From: Spongiibacter nanhainus
GTDB lineage: Bacteria; Pseudomonadota; Gammaproteobacteria; Pseudomonadales; Spongiibacteraceae
Length of the DNA: 64,000 nt
Reading direction: 5' to 3'
NCBI RefSeq assembly: GCF_016132545.1
Contig: NZ_CP066167.1
Coordinates: 1,329,001-1,393,000, forward strand
Under the pieces are notes generated by a model. The model saw only the letters and a program-made list of their open reading frames with translations, ran no database searches and had not been told where the DNA came from. The translations under genes were made by a program, and so were the position numbers. This document shows, piece by piece, positions 1 to 9,792 of the stretch; position 1 is the stretch's first letter, and each line of letters starts with the position of its first letter.

Positions 1-659
1 GGCGTGGAGCCGGCTGGCGATGTCGCGGTACTCGACTGAGCTTCACAGGGCAGGGCCAGCCATTGGCAGGCGATCAAAACGGTGTCCCGGGCAGGGCTGG
101 CCAACAAAGCGTCGCGTTGCCAATAGGCCACCTGTCCGGCCAGTACCAACAGCGCCACCAGGTTAAGCAGCAACCAGGGCCAGCGCCTGGCCCGGCGGTG
201 GTGTTGGTGGTGTTCAAAATCGTGGTTAACGGTGCTCAGGCCTTCCAGCAGGATATCAGCTTTGTTTTTGGGTGGCTGGTTGCCTGTTGACTGGACAGTT
301 GAATGGACGGGTGACTCGACCTCGGTTTGTTCATTTGCGGGCGACTCAATGTTTGACGAATCACCATGGGCCTCGCCCTGGGATTGAGCCGGCGATGCCT
401 TGTCAGTCAGCTGTGCGTCCAGTGGCTCAGGGCTTGGCGCGTCGGGGAATGACTGGGTATCGGCGCTATCACCCTGGGTATCCTCTGCATCCTGGCGTGC
501 CTCATCGTCGATATCGCTGCCCGGGCCGTCATCTCTAGCATTGAACACATGACTACAGACACCACAGCGCAGCAGGCCATTGGCCAGCGCCAATTGCTCG
601 GCATCGACCCGAAAGCGAGTCAGGCATTCGGGACATGTAACGCTATCGGTAGATGACAT
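1..659 (-). CDS. Zinc-ribbon / DUF3426-type membrane protein (C-terminus beyond window)
   Basis: The reading frame starts at an ATG at 659 and stays open to the window edge, so the gene is partial. Two CxxC pairs (Cys9/Cys12 and Cys32/Cys35) form an N-terminal MJ0042-like zinc ribbon. A long acidic, Asp/Glu/Ser/Pro-rich linker follows, then a His/Arg patch and one hydrophobic membrane segment at about residues 160-180. This architecture, directly downstream of prmA, matches the DUF3426 zinc-ribbon proteins found at this place in Pseudomonas-like genomes. The function is unknown. It is probably cotranscribed with accB-accC-prmA. Confidence 0.8.
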   Translation of the reverse strand, partial: MSSTDSVTCPECLTRFRVDAEQLALANGLLRCGVCSHVFNARDDGPGSDIDDEARQDAEDTQGDSADTQSFPDAPSPEPLDAQLTDKASPAQSQGEAHGDSSNIESPANEQTEVESPVHSTVQSTGNQPPKNKADILLEGLSTVNHDFEHHQHHRRARRWPWLLLNLVALLVLAGQVAYWQRDALLASPARDTVLIACQWLALPCEAQSSTATSPAGST

Positions 660-709
660 GAGTGCTGCGACTAGACCCTCAATGAATAAACCCCGCGCTG
701 AATGCTTCT

Positions 710-1594
710 TCAGCGCTGTCGGGTGGCGTTGATTCTAACCCAATCTTCCCGCTGTTCGACTTCAATATGATCAAACCACTGGCGATAGCAGTTACTGAGT
801 TCGTCGACCTGGCTGTGCAGTATCCCGGACAGGCACAGCGGCGCGCCTGCGGGCAAGTAGCTGGCCAGCTGGGGTGCTAAGGATAGCAGTGGGCCGGCGA
901 GAATATTGGCCACCAGTACGTCCCCGCTCAGGTCAGCGGGAATGTGCTCCGGCAGCAAACAGTCGATACGGCTGTCTTCGATGCCGTTGCGCTGGGCGTT
1001 GTCACGGGTGGCTCGCAGGGCCTGGGGGTCGTTGTCTACCGCGATGACCTTGCTGGCGCCCAGCAGCAGGGCGGCAATGCCCAGGATGCCAGAACCACAG
1101 CCGTAGTCGATGACCGTCAAGCCATCCAGCGACTGGCCGTCCAACCATTGCAGGCACAGCCAGGTAGTAGGGTGGGTGCCGGTGCCAAAGGCCAGTCCCG
1201 GGTCCAGCAACAAATTGACGGCCTGTGGATCAACGGGCTCTCGCCAGCTTGGGCAGATCCACAGCCGCTCACCGCACTGCAGCGGGTGGTAGCTGTCCAT
1301 CCATTCCCGAATCCAGTCCCGGTCCTCGAGAATTTCACTGCGGTGTGGTGGTAGATCGTCTCCCAGCAGGGCACGCAATTGCGCCAGCAGGGCATCGACA
1401 TCGGTATCGGCGGCGAACAGCCCCGTCACCCGAGTGTGTTGCCAGATTGGGGTTTCGCCAGGGGGCGGCTCATAGAGGGGCTGGTCGGCGTTGTCTTCCA
1501 TGGTTACGGCTACCGATCCGCAGCCTTCCAGTGCCGCCTCCAGTGCCGGAGCCGAGCTCGGTTCGGCGTCAAAGCGCAATTGCATCCAGCTCAT
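710..1594 (-). CDS. prmA: Ribosomal protein L11 methyltransferase
   Basis: A 294-residue SAM-dependent methyltransferase of the usual PrmA length. It trimethylates lysines and the N-terminus of ribosomal protein L11 in the cytoplasm. The SAM-binding loop DYGCGSGILGIA lies near residue 160, and the NILAGPL motif, which corresponds to the catalytic/substrate loop, lies near residue 229. The N-terminal third matches the L11-recognition domain (WMQLRFDAEPSS start). It is downstream of accC with an 89-nt gap and upstream of the zinc-ribbon gene, the standard gammaproteobacterial order. Confidence 0.96.
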   Translation of the reverse strand: MSWMQLRFDAEPSSAPALEAALEGCGSVAVTMEDNADQPLYEPPPGETPIWQHTRVTGLFAADTDVDALLAQLRALLGDDLPPHRSEILEDRDWIREWMDSYHPLQCGERLWICPSWREPVDPQAVNLLLDPGLAFGTGTHPTTWLCLQWLDGQSLDGLTVIDYGCGSGILGIAALLLGASKVIAVDNDPQALRATRDNAQRNGIEDSRIDCLLPEHIPADLSGDVLVANILAGPLLSLAPQLASYLPAGAPLCLSGILHSQVDELSNCYRQWFDHIEVEQREDWVRINATRQR

Positions 1595-1683
1595 TCAGAT
1601 TGGCTCTAAGTCGTGTGTTCCGGAAAACCCTCCGCGCTGTAATGGTGGCAGTGCGGAGGGCCGGGAGAGGAGCAGCTCAAACC

Positions 1684-3024
1684 TTAGAGTTTGAGCTTCT
1701 TCTCCAGGTAGTGGATGCTGATACCGCCCTCGCGGAAGGCGCTGTCCCGGACCAGGTCGCGGTGCAGTTCCTGGTTGGTGCGGATGCCGTCCACAATCAG
1801 TTCGTCCAGCGCGTTGCGCATGCGATTGAGGGCAACCTCGCGGTTTTCGCCCCAGGTGATGACCTTGGCGATCATCGAGTCGTAGTTGGGGGGAACGGTG
1901 TAGCCGCTGTAGAGGTGGGAGTCCACCCGCACGCCCAAACCGCCCGGCGCGTGATAGTGGCTGACCTTACCAGGGCAGGGCATAAAGGTTTTGGGGTCCT
2001 CGGCATTGATCCGGCATTCGAAGGCGTGACCTTCAATCACGATGTCGTCCTGGGTCAGCGACAACTTCTCGCCAGCGGCGACCTTCAATTGCTCTTTGAT
2101 CAGATCGACCTTGGTCACCATTTCGCTGACCGGGTGCTCCACCTGAATCCGGGTGTTCATCTCAATAAAGAAGAACTGGCCGTTTTCATAGAGGAACTCG
2201 AAGGTGCCCGCGCCGCGATAATTAATCTTTTTACAGGCGTTGACGCAGGACATCGCAACTTCGTTGCGAATGTCATCGGGAATGCCCGGAGCCGGGGCTT
2301 CTTCCAGCACCTTTTGGTGGCGGCGCTGCAGTGAGCAGTCCCGGTCACCGAGATGGATGGCGTTGCCCTGGCCGTCTGCCAATACCTGGATTTCCACGTG
2401 GCGCGGGTTTTCCAGGAACTTCTCGATATACACCGTATCGTCACCAAAGGCGGCCTTGGCTTCAGACTGGGTGATATACACGGCGTTGAGCAGCGCTGCC
2501 TCACTGTGAACTACCCGCATACCGCGACCACCGCCACCGGCGGCGGCTTTGATGATTACTGGGTAGCCGATCTTGCGGGCGATTTCCTGGGTACGTTCGG
2601 CGTCATCGGTGATCGGGCCATCCGAGCCCGGTACCGTGGGGACACCGGCTTCCTTCATTGCTTTGATGGCGGAGACCTTGTCCCCCATCAAGCGAATAAT
2701 ATCGGCGGTGGGGCCAATAAAGGTAAACCCGCTCTTTTCCACCTGCTCGGCAAAATCGGCGTTTTCCGCGAGGAAACCGTAACCGGGGTGAATGGCCACG
2801 GCGTCGGTGACCTCAGCCGCACTGATAATGGCGGGGATATTCAAATAGCTTTGCGGCGATGGCGCTGGGCCAATACACACCGCTTCGTCAGCCAGACGCA
2901 CATGCATCAGGTCGCGGTCAGCGGCGGAGTGCACCGCCACGGTTTTGATGCCCAACTCTTTGCAGGCGCGCAAAATACGCAATGCAATTTCGCCGCGGTT
3001 GGCGATAACGACTTTTTTCAACAT
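1684..3024 (-). CDS. accC: Acetyl-CoA carboxylase, biotin carboxylase subunit
   Basis: A 446-residue biotin carboxylase, about the same length as E. coli AccC. It carboxylates biotin on AccB using ATP and bicarbonate, the first half-reaction of malonyl-CoA formation for fatty-acid synthesis. Visible motifs are the N-terminal [13 protein letters not shown] signature, the Gly-rich ATP-grasp loop [10 protein letters not shown] near residue 165, and the active-site segment [14 protein letters not shown] near residues 288-300. It follows accB closely (43 nt), so the two are probably cotranscribed. Confidence 0.98.
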   Translation of the reverse strand: MLKKVVIANRGEIALRILRACKELGIKTVAVHSAADRDLMHVRLADEAVCIGPAPSPQSYLNIPAIISAAEVTDAVAIHPGYGFLAENADFAEQVEKSGFTFIGPTADIIRLMGDKVSAIKAMKEAGVPTVPGSDGPITDDAERTQEIARKIGYPVIIKAAAGGGGRGMRVVHSEAALLNAVYITQSEAKAAFGDDTVYIEKFLENPRHVEIQVLADGQGNAIHLGDRDCSLQRRHQKVLEEAPAPGIPDDIRNEVAMSCVNACKKINYRGAGTFEFLYENGQFFFIEMNTRIQVEHPVSEMVTKVDLIKEQLKVAAGEKLSLTQDDIVIEGHAFECRINAEDPKTFMPCPGKVSHYHAPGGLGVRVDSHLYSGYTVPPNYDSMIAKVITWGENREVALNRMRNALDELIVDGIRTNQELHRDLVRDSAFREGGISIHYLEKKLKL

Positions 3025-3067
3025 GTCGTGTGATTTCCCTGTAACTGTCTCGAATGTGGTGGGCCTA

Positions 3068-3526
3068 TCACACGATGGTGATCATCGCTTGGTCGAATTC
3101 CACCGGCTCACCGTCTTCCACCAGAATGGCTTCCACAGTACCGGACTTGTCGGCCTCGATCTGGTTCATCATTTTCATGGCTTCGACAATGCACACCACG
3201 TCGCCGGCCTTAACGTGCTGGCCCACTTCCACAAAAGCCGGAGAGCCGGGGGAGGGTGCGCGGTAGAAGGTGCCTACCATGGGCGACTTGATGACGTGGC
3301 CGTTAATTGACGGCTCCTTGGCCGCGGGTGCTTCCGCGGGCGCAGCGGCCGGGGCGGGTGCGGGCGCCGCAGCGGGCATTGCCATGGAGGCCTGGGGCGC
3401 GGCGACCTGTACACCGCCGCCGTTGCGGCTGATGCGCACAGACTCTTCGCCCTCTTTGATTTCCAGTTCGTCGATGTTGGATTCTTCCAGCAACTCGATC
3501 AGTTTCTTAACTTTTCTAATGTCCAT
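3068..3526 (-). CDS. accB: Acetyl-CoA carboxylase, biotin carboxyl carrier protein
   Basis: A 152-residue biotin carrier. The N-terminal helix region is followed by an Ala/Pro-rich flexible linker (about residues 40-70), then the C-terminal biotinyl domain with the canonical EAMKMMNQ motif, whose central Lys is biotinylated. It carries carboxybiotin between AccC and the AccA/AccD carboxyltransferase (not in this window). It begins with [13 protein letters not shown], typical of AccB. It is the first acc gene here, 75 nt after aroQ on the same strand. Confidence 0.97.
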   Translation of the reverse strand: MDIRKVKKLIELLEESNIDELEIKEGEESVRISRNGGGVQVAAPQASMAMPAAAPAPAPAAAPAEAPAAKEPSINGHVIKSPMVGTFYRAPSPGSPAFVEVGQHVKAGDVVCIVEAMKMMNQIEADKSGTVEAILVEDGEPVEFDQAMITIV

Positions 3527-3601
3527 CAGTCCGTCTCGTTTTTTATCAAGTTAAAAGTGCGTAGCAAAATCGGTTCGCGGCATCAGTGATTGGCGCTGAG
3601 C

Positions 3602-4042
3602 CTAATCTGGAAGCTGGGCAATCGCCGCCTCCAGGGCCAGTTCGTAACCCTGGGCACCCAGCCCGCAGATCACGCCCTGGGCGATATCGGAAAAATAAGA
3701 GTGGTGACGAAAGGCTTCCCGCTGATGCACGTTGGACAGGTGCACTTCAATAAAGGGGATCGCCACGCCCAAAAGGGCATCCCGCAGTGCCACGCTGGTG
3801 TGGGTAAAGGCGGCGGGATTAAAAATAATGAAGTTGATGTCTTCGGATCGCGCTAGGTGAATGCGCTCTATCAGCTCGTATTCGGCATTGCTCTGCAGGC
3901 TTTGCAGATGGTGCCCGGCCTCGGAGGCCAGGGTTTGCAGTCGGCTGTCGATGTCCGCCAGGGTGGTGTGCCCATAGACTTCGGGTTCGCGGCTGCCCAG
4001 CAAGTTGAGGTTGGGGCCATGCAAAACAAGAATTGAAGCCAT
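3602..4042 (-). CDS. aroQ: 3-dehydroquinate dehydratase, type II
   Basis: A 146-residue type II dehydroquinase, the usual length. It makes 3-dehydroshikimate in the shikimate pathway. The family signature [17 protein letters not shown] near the N-terminus carries the catalytic Tyr and the Arg of the flexible loop. NPAAFTHTS and the EVHLSN segment with the catalytic His are also present. The location just upstream of accB is the common gammaproteobacterial arrangement. About 200 nt of AT-rich sequence upstream (4043-4245) is the likely promoter region for this minus-strand group. Confidence 0.97.
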   Translation of the reverse strand: MASILVLHGPNLNLLGSREPEVYGHTTLADIDSRLQTLASEAGHHLQSLQSNAEYELIERIHLARSEDINFIIFNPAAFTHTSVALRDALLGVAIPFIEVHLSNVHQREAFRHHSYFSDIAQGVICGLGAQGYELALEAAIAQLPD

Positions 4043-4245
4043 TTAGGGTGCCAACTCCCCGTTTTTGTGAACAAAAATTAGCATTAACAAACTGTTAGCT
4101 AAGGATTGTGCCGCAAATTATTTGGGGAGTCCAACCGATACGATGAATTTTTTAAGATAGCGGCTAGTTGTCCGCACGATTGCAGACGTTCGCTGGGGTT
4201 TTAGTGAACAATTGTGTTCGGTGTTAACACTGCCGGGGCGCCTTT

Positions 4246-6054
4246 TCAGCGCCCTGCAGTGGCGGATTGGGAGGCCAGTAAATCGTGGATCAGTCCCTTG
4301 CTCAGCACTTGGGGCAGGATGATGGGTGGGGCGTTCACATCGCTGGGGTAGTAGACATAGAGGGGAATGCCGTTGCGTTGATAATCGGCCAGCAAGTCGG
4401 TGATGACGGGATCGTAGCGGGTCCAGTCAGCCACGACATAGGCAACGTTGGCGTCGGCAAAGGCTTGCTGAATGCTGTCTGTGTTCAAAACCAGGGACTC
4501 GTTGGCCGCGCAGGTAATGCACCAGTCGGCGGTAACATCCAGGAAAACATTGCGACCCTGCCGCCGCAGATCGTCGATTTGCTGTCGGTCAAAACCGCCG
4601 GCGACCGGGGTGGTATCCCGGCTCAGGGTGGCGTTGAGAACCAGCGGTGCCGCGATCAGGCTGACCAGCGCCAGCGCTTTGCCCAGCTTGCGCAGTGGCC
4701 ACAGCCACAGAGCAAAGCTGATCAACAGCCAGGCCAGTAGCGTGCCGGCCATACCGCTGGCGCCGGTTTGTCGACCCACCACCCAGGCCAGCCAGATCGC
4801 CGTGGCGATCAGCGGAAAAGCCAGGAACTGACGCAGGGTCACCATCCACTGACCGGGCTTGGGTAACAGCTTTAACCACCGGGGAAAGAGCGTCAGCAGC
4901 AGTACCGGCAAGGCCATACCGGCCCCCAGGCAGGCAAATACCAGCAGCGAGACCAGCGGCGGCTGACTGGCGGCAAAGCCCACCGCCGTACCCATAAAGG
5001 GAGCAGTGCAGGGACTGGCCACTACCGTCGCCAATACCCCGGTAAAGAAGCTGCCTTTCAGGCCGGGTTCCTGGCTGAGGTCGCCGCCCAGGTTCATCCA
5101 CCGGCCGCCTATCTCAAACAGCCCCAGCAGGTTAAGAGATAAGACAAAAAACAAACAGGCCAGGCCGGCGACAAACCATGGCGACTGCAGTTGAAAGCCC
5201 CAGCCCACCGCGCGACCCGCTTGTTGAAGGCCAATTAGCAGTGCCGCCACAGCCACAAAGCTGGCTACCACGCCAATGCTGTAGCTCAGGCCGTGATTGA
5301 CCGGCTTGCCGTGGTGGGCGTTGGCAAAGCTGAGGACTTTTAAGCCCAATACCGGGAACACGCAGGGCATTAAATTGAGAATGGCGCCACCGGCGGCAGC
5401 CATTAACAGCACCAGCCACAGTTTGGTGGCCGAGCCCGCGTTATCGTCGGCGACCAATGCCGTCGGAAGAGGGGGCTTGGATGAAGCAGCGGCGGCGGAG
5501 CCACCACTGGGCGCTTCACTTAACTCGATAAACTGACCACTGTCGTCGCGCTGAAAATACTGGTCTCGGGGCGGGTAACACAGCCCCGCATCGGCGCAGC
5601 CCTGGGAGCGAATATGCAACACTGCGCCCTGATCGGAGGGAAAGCCGGTCACCGCAATCCGAGTACTGTTGTAGTAGACCTCGGTCTTGCCAAAGTAGGG
5701 GTCGTCTTTCACCTTGCCGCTGCGGTAGCTGGTGTCGATAGCCAGGGCCTCGCCAGTGGCGGGTTGACTGGCAGTGACATCAAAGCGCTCCCGGTACAGG
5801 TAGTAGCCCTCGGCAATGGTCCAGAACAGCTCCAGGGCATCGGGCTGACCGCCGTTTTGTGGCGAAACCGATACCTGATAGGCCTGCTCCACTGGCAGAA
5901 AATCCGGTTCGTCGCCACCAAAGGTGCTGAATTGTGCCGAGGGCGGCGCGGTAAAAATATCGTCGCTTGCCGCGTTGCCGGGTTGGGCCATGCCGCTAAT
6001 GGAAAACAGCAGCAGGCTGAGTAACAGGAAAAATCGGATCATCAATACACTCAC
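4246..6054 (-). CDS. dsbD: Thiol:disulfide interchange protein DsbD
   Basis: A 602-residue inner-membrane reductase that passes electrons from cytoplasmic thioredoxin to periplasmic DsbC/DsbG and cytochrome-c maturation partners. A signal peptide is followed by the periplasmic alpha domain (Cys pair in CADAGLCYPP near residues 150-160), a central eight-helix membrane domain with Cys in NLMPCVFPVLGLK and ASPCTAPF, and a C-terminal thioredoxin-like domain with the DWCITC active site. The chosen start is GTG at 6054; an in-frame ATG at 6042 is an alternative. It stands alone between aroQ and the divergent copper chaperone gene. Confidence 0.95.
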   Translation of the reverse strand: MSVLMIRFFLLLSLLLFSISGMAQPGNAASDDIFTAPPSAQFSTFGGDEPDFLPVEQAYQVSVSPQNGGQPDALELFWTIAEGYYLYRERFDVTASQPATGEALAIDTSYRSGKVKDDPYFGKTEVYYNSTRIAVTGFPSDQGAVLHIRSQGCADAGLCYPPRDQYFQRDDSGQFIELSEAPSGGSAAAASSKPPLPTALVADDNAGSATKLWLVLLMAAAGGAILNLMPCVFPVLGLKVLSFANAHHGKPVNHGLSYSIGVVASFVAVAALLIGLQQAGRAVGWGFQLQSPWFVAGLACLFFVLSLNLLGLFEIGGRWMNLGGDLSQEPGLKGSFFTGVLATVVASPCTAPFMGTAVGFAASQPPLVSLLVFACLGAGMALPVLLLTLFPRWLKLLPKPGQWMVTLRQFLAFPLIATAIWLAWVVGRQTGASGMAGTLLAWLLISFALWLWPLRKLGKALALVSLIAAPLVLNATLSRDTTPVAGGFDRQQIDDLRRQGRNVFLDVTADWCITCAANESLVLNTDSIQQAFADANVAYVVADWTRYDPVITDLLADYQRNGIPLYVYYPSDVNAPPIILPQVLSKGLIHDLLASQSATAGR

Positions 6055-6275
6055 TTTGGTCGTAGCGGTATCATACCTGCCAGTTGCGACGGCGACATTG
6101 TCTCGGCGCGAAAGTCGGCGTCATTGTGTGCCAATAATTGTATGCCAATATATGCACGACTGCGTGGTCTAACCCACAGAACACTCTGTCTGACGAGTGG
6201 CTGCGCTATTTGTTACGACGGCAATCAACAGGGTGGAGCAGTAAAGTGAATGCAGGCGTCACAGGAAAGTCATTG

Positions 6276-6842
6276 ATGAGTGTTGTTATGGTGAAAATGC
6301 GGTGCGGTTTAAGATGGTTAGCAGTGGCCGCAGGCCTAGTGGTGGCAGTAGTAGCGGCAATGGCCGCGCAGGCTGAGGCTGCCTCTATTGAGGTGGAAGA
6401 TGCCTATGTCCGCGGTCTGCCTCCCACTCAGCGCAACACGGCCGCTTTCTTTATACTGAAAAATACCGGTGACCGGGACCTTGAGGTGCTGGCTGCGCCA
6501 GCGCCCGATGTGGCAGAGAGGGTAGAAATTCATGCTCATCGCCACCGCAATGGCATGATGTCGATGCAGCAGCAGGCCAGCGTCACCATCCCGGCGGGGC
6601 AAAGTGTGGCTTTCGCACCGGGCGAGCTGCACCTAATGTTGATTGAACTCAACCGCCCGCTGCGAGATGGTGATACCGTATCACTGGCACTGCAAACCTC
6701 AGGGGGCGAAACTCTGACCTTTAGCGCGCCAGTGATTAGCGTGTTAAAAGAAGGCAAATCTGCTAGCGGCACAGGTCGCGTCAATAGTAATAGCAACCAA
6801 AGTAATAGCAACAAAGACAACATGGGCCACGCCCATCATTGA
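6276..6842 (+). CDS. PCu(A)C family periplasmic copper chaperone
   Basis: A 188-residue protein from the chosen ATG, which has AGGAAAG six bases upstream; a longer frame reaches back to 6138 without a ribosome site. A hydrophobic signal sequence is followed by a cupredoxin-like DUF461 domain. The metal-binding pattern is visible as VEIHAH, MMSM and HLMLIEL, matching the H(M)x10Mx21HxM arrangement of PCu(A)C proteins that deliver Cu(I) to cytochrome oxidase. The C-terminal tail is an Asn/Ser repeat ending in GHAHH, which may add metal ligands. It is divergent from dsbD. Confidence 0.88.
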   Translation: MSVVMVKMRCGLRWLAVAAGLVVAVVAAMAAQAEAASIEVEDAYVRGLPPTQRNTAAFFILKNTGDRDLEVLAAPAPDVAERVEIHAHRHRNGMMSMQQQASVTIPAGQSVAFAPGELHLMLIELNRPLRDGDTVSLALQTSGGETLTFSAPVISVLKEGKSASGTGRVNSNSNQSNSNKDNMGHAHH

Positions 6843-6914
6843 CCTGCCCAGTATAAGGGTAGGCAAATACGGTCCGGTTTGGACCCATACCCCGATTAAG
6901 GAGAGCTCTACACA

Positions 6915-7958
6915 ATGAAACTCACCGGTTTATCCCCGCGGCTCTGGTTTCGCAACACAGGCGAGTTTGTCCGCGATCGCCTGGGCGATGGCTTGGTATT
7001 GAGGATCGCCGGGGTAGCCCTTGTGGCGTATGTCATCTTGTCGATGGTGCTGGGGATTTACTGGAGTTTTGCACCGGACCACCCGCCCCAGCAGTACGAC
7101 AGTGCCGACGCTAAAAGCTCGGTGGTAGGCTCGGCCACCACCTCGGCACTGATTGATGTCAGTAGCTTGATGCTGGACAAGCCAGGCGGCTTTATCAGCA
7201 ACGACATTTTCCCCCCGGGTGTGTTTATGGACAACATGCCGGCCTGGGAATACGGCGTGCTGACTCAGGTGCGGGATTTGACTCGGGCCATGCGGGAGAG
7301 CTTCAGTCGCTCTCAGTCACAGTCTCAGGAAGATCCCGATCTCTCCAAAGCGGAGCCGCGCTTTAACTTTTCCAACAATAGTTGGGCGATTCCCGCCAGT
7401 GAGTCTGAATACCGTCAGGCTATCCGCTACCTGAAGGCCTACCGCAGCCGCCTCAGCGATGTCGATCAGCCCCAGGCGCAGTTTTACGCTCGGGCCGATA
7501 ACCTTCGCTATTGGCTGGCGGTGGTGGAAAACCGCATGGGCAGTTTGTCCCAGCGCCTCAGTGCCAGTGTCGGTCGGCCGCGCCTCAATACCGACTTAGC
7601 CAACGATCCCAATGCCCGGCAGTCCACACCCACTGCCTCAGAGCAAGAGGTAAAAACCTCCTGGTGGAAGATCGACGATGTCTTTTTTGAGGCTCGTGGC
7701 AGTGCCTGGGCGCTTATTCACTTTTTGCGGGCGGTGGAGCACGATTTTGCCGATGTCCTTGACAACAAAAACGCATTGGTCAGTTTGCGACAAATAATTC
7801 GCGAATTGGAGGGAACCCAACAGGCAATTTATAGCCCAATGATACTTAATGGTGGTGGTTTTGGCTTTTTGGCCAACCACTCGTTAGTCATGGCGTCTTA
7901 CATCAGCCGGGCAAACGCCGCCATTATTGATTTGCGGGATCTGCTTTCACAGGGTTAG
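6915..7958 (+). CDS. DUF2333 family membrane-anchored protein
   Basis: A 347-residue protein with one N-terminal membrane segment (about residues 28-48, AGVALVAYVILSMVLGIYW) and a large soluble domain, probably periplasmic. Recognisable DUF2333 segments include LMLDKPGGFISNDIFPPG, NMPAWEYGVL and DLTRAMRESFSRSQSQS. The biochemical role is unknown. A GGAGAG ribosome site lies upstream of the ATG, and the next gene follows by 15 nt, so the two are likely cotranscribed. Confidence 0.85.
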   Translation: MKLTGLSPRLWFRNTGEFVRDRLGDGLVLRIAGVALVAYVILSMVLGIYWSFAPDHPPQQYDSADAKSSVVGSATTSALIDVSSLMLDKPGGFISNDIFPPGVFMDNMPAWEYGVLTQVRDLTRAMRESFSRSQSQSQEDPDLSKAEPRFNFSNNSWAIPASESEYRQAIRYLKAYRSRLSDVDQPQAQFYARADNLRYWLAVVENRMGSLSQRLSASVGRPRLNTDLANDPNARQSTPTASEQEVKTSWWKIDDVFFEARGSAWALIHFLRAVEHDFADVLDNKNALVSLRQIIRELEGTQQAIYSPMILNGGGFGFLANHSLVMASYISRANAAIIDLRDLLSQG

Positions 7959-7973
7959 AACCAGGGTTAAAAA

Positions 7974-8570
7974 ATGTACAACAACAAGCTCAAGCTTGGA
8001 TGGTTTATCGGGGTAATAGTGATTCTGGCGTCCTGCGCCCAGAGTCCACAAAAGGTAGAACTGGCGCCGCGTTTCGAGGTGCCCGACGCGCCCAGAGCCA
8101 ATGGCCAGCCGGTTCATGTTCGGGTCAGTGATCAGCGCGCCAAAAAAGTCTTGGGTAGCCGTGGCGGCGCCTATCCAGAGACCGCAGTGATCACGCTGGC
8201 CAACGATCTTTCCTCCGCGGTGACGCCGGCGGTGAAAGAACACCTGCAAGCGCTGGGTTATAACGTCGACAGCCTGGATGCCAACACCGTCGATCTGCAC
8301 ATCATTTTCGACTCACTGGTTTACCATCATCCTGAGGATGATGGCGTGGGCCACGATATGGACATGGAAGCCGAAGTGCGGGTAGAGGCCAGTCGCAACA
8401 ACCAGAGCTACAACGGTCGCTACCGGGTGAAACGTCAGCAGAAGTTCTTTAACGCCCCCAGCGATACCCAGAACAGCGAGTTGATCAATGCTCTGGTCGT
8501 TGAAGTCTTGGAGAACATGCTGGCCGATCAGAAGTTACAAGAATTCCTCAACGGCGCCAGCCCGGTTTAA
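7974..8570 (+). CDS. YajG-family outer-membrane lipoprotein
   Basis: A 198-residue lipoprotein. The signal peptide ends in the lipobox VILASCAQ, so the mature N-terminus is Cys at about residue 22. The body matches the YajG/DUF799-like pattern (VRVSDQRAKKVLGSRGGAYPE and AVKEHLQALGYNV). YajG is a lipoprotein of unknown function often linked to murein turnover genes. It lies 15 nt after the DUF2333 gene. A REP hairpin pair starts 28 nt beyond its TAA. Confidence 0.8.
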   Translation: MYNNKLKLGWFIGVIVILASCAQSPQKVELAPRFEVPDAPRANGQPVHVRVSDQRAKKVLGSRGGAYPETAVITLANDLSSAVTPAVKEHLQALGYNVDSLDANTVDLHIIFDSLVYHHPEDDGVGHDMDMEAEVRVEASRNNQSYNGRYRVKRQQKFFNAPSDTQNSELINALVVEVLENMLADQKLQEFLNGASPV

Positions 8571-8598
8571 ATCCGGCATATTGGCGGTGTGGCATTTC

Positions 8599-8673
8599 GT
8601 AGGGTGGACATCGCCTTTTATGTCCACCGCATTGTGGCACCGATGGCGGACATAAAATCGATGTCCGCCCTAC
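8599..8673. repeat. REP cluster R1 (head-to-head REP pair)
   Basis: Two palindromes face each other. The first is GTAG (8599-8602) then stem GGTGGACA (8603-8610) and TGTCCACC (8621-8628). The second is GGCGGACAT (8645-8653) and ATGTCCGCC (8661-8669) followed by CTAC (8670-8673). The GTAG tetranucleotide next to a palindromic stem is the hallmark of REPs mobilised by RAYT transposases. Bases 8670-8672 are also the stop codon of the minus-strand kinase gene. Confidence 0.9.
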
Positions 8674-9686
8674 GCGGCACTGCCCAAAACGGCGGCTTTG
8701 ATATCGCTGTGCATTGGGCCGGGTAATCTGGGTCCGTATTGCGACACCACCACACCGGCGGCGTGGCTGGCCAATTCACCTGCTTGACGGTAATCGTGGC
8801 CCTGGCTGAGGGCATACAAAAACGCGCCGGCAAACATGTCCCCGGCGCCGTTGGTATCCACCGCTTTCACCGGATGGGCGTCGATGCGGTGAACGGTCTC
8901 ACCGTCAAACACCAAGGAGCCTTTCGCACCCAGGGTAACGGCAAAGGTGCGGGCCACTTCCATCAAGCTGTCCATGGCTTCCTCAATATCGTCACAACCC
9001 GCCCAGCTCAACGCCTCGTCCTCGTTGCAGAACAATATGTCGACGCCGCCCCCCAACATTTCTGCCAGGCCGTCGCGAAAGTGCGCCACAATCCCCGGGT
9101 CGGAAAAGCTCAATGCCGTTTTCACCTTGTTTGCCTCGGCGACTTCCCGCCCGCGGATGGCCGCCGCGCGACCACTGTCCGAAGTCACCAGATAACCCTC
9201 GATATAAAAAAAGGCGGAGTCTGCCAGGGCATCTTCGTCCAACTCTTTATGAGATAACTCGGCACTGATGCCCAAATGGGTGTTCATGCTGCGCTCGGCA
9301 TCGGGGCTGATCAGTACCAGGCATTTACCGGTGACGCCGGCGTCCCGGGGGCTGTCAAAGTCGGATGCCACGCCGGCGGCGCGAATATCATTCAGGAATA
9401 TGCGGCCAAATTCGTCGTCGGCAACTTTGCCCGAGAAATAGCTGTTGGCGCCGAAATACGCCGCCGCCACTACCGAGTTGCAAGCCGATCCCCCACTAGC
9501 CTGGCTGGAGTGAACCAGATGGCCCTCCAACTGGTCCAACAGCTGCTGTTGACGGGCTTCGTCCACCAGGGTCATCAAACCTTTGTCCACCTCCATGGCC
9601 GCCAGTTCGTCGTCGTTGACTTGAATTTCTGTGTCGACCAGGGCCGCACCGATGCCGTAAACGTGATATTTTTTCGCTTTGCTCAT
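8670..9686 (-). CDS. PfkB-family sugar/nucleoside kinase, adenosine kinase-like
   Basis: A 338-residue ribokinase-fold enzyme that phosphorylates a sugar or nucleoside hydroxyl with ATP. The C-terminal PfkB signature DTNGAGDMFAGAFLYAL includes the catalytic Asp, and the N-terminal glycine motif SGGSACNSVVAAAYFG binds substrate. The overall pattern (MSKAKKYHVYGIGAALVDTE start) matches bacterial adenosine-kinase-type members, though the substrate cannot be read from sequence. Its TAG stop at 8672-8670 is contributed by the GTAG of the adjacent REP element. Confidence 0.85.
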   Translation of the reverse strand: MSKAKKYHVYGIGAALVDTEIQVNDDELAAMEVDKGLMTLVDEARQQQLLDQLEGHLVHSSQASGGSACNSVVAAAYFGANSYFSGKVADDEFGRIFLNDIRAAGVASDFDSPRDAGVTGKCLVLISPDAERSMNTHLGISAELSHKELDEDALADSAFFYIEGYLVTSDSGRAAAIRGREVAEANKVKTALSFSDPGIVAHFRDGLAEMLGGGVDILFCNEDEALSWAGCDDIEEAMDSLMEVARTFAVTLGAKGSLVFDGETVHRIDAHPVKAVDTNGAGDMFAGAFLYALSQGHDYRQAGELASHAAGVVVSQYGPRLPGPMHSDIKAAVLGSAA

Positions 9687-9792
9687 TTATGACTGCCATT
9701 ACCCAATACATTTAGCGTTTTATTATCCCGCTACCTAGCGGTTTTGCAATGCAAGTGGCCAATAGCCACCAAATCGCGATACTGAGAGTTAC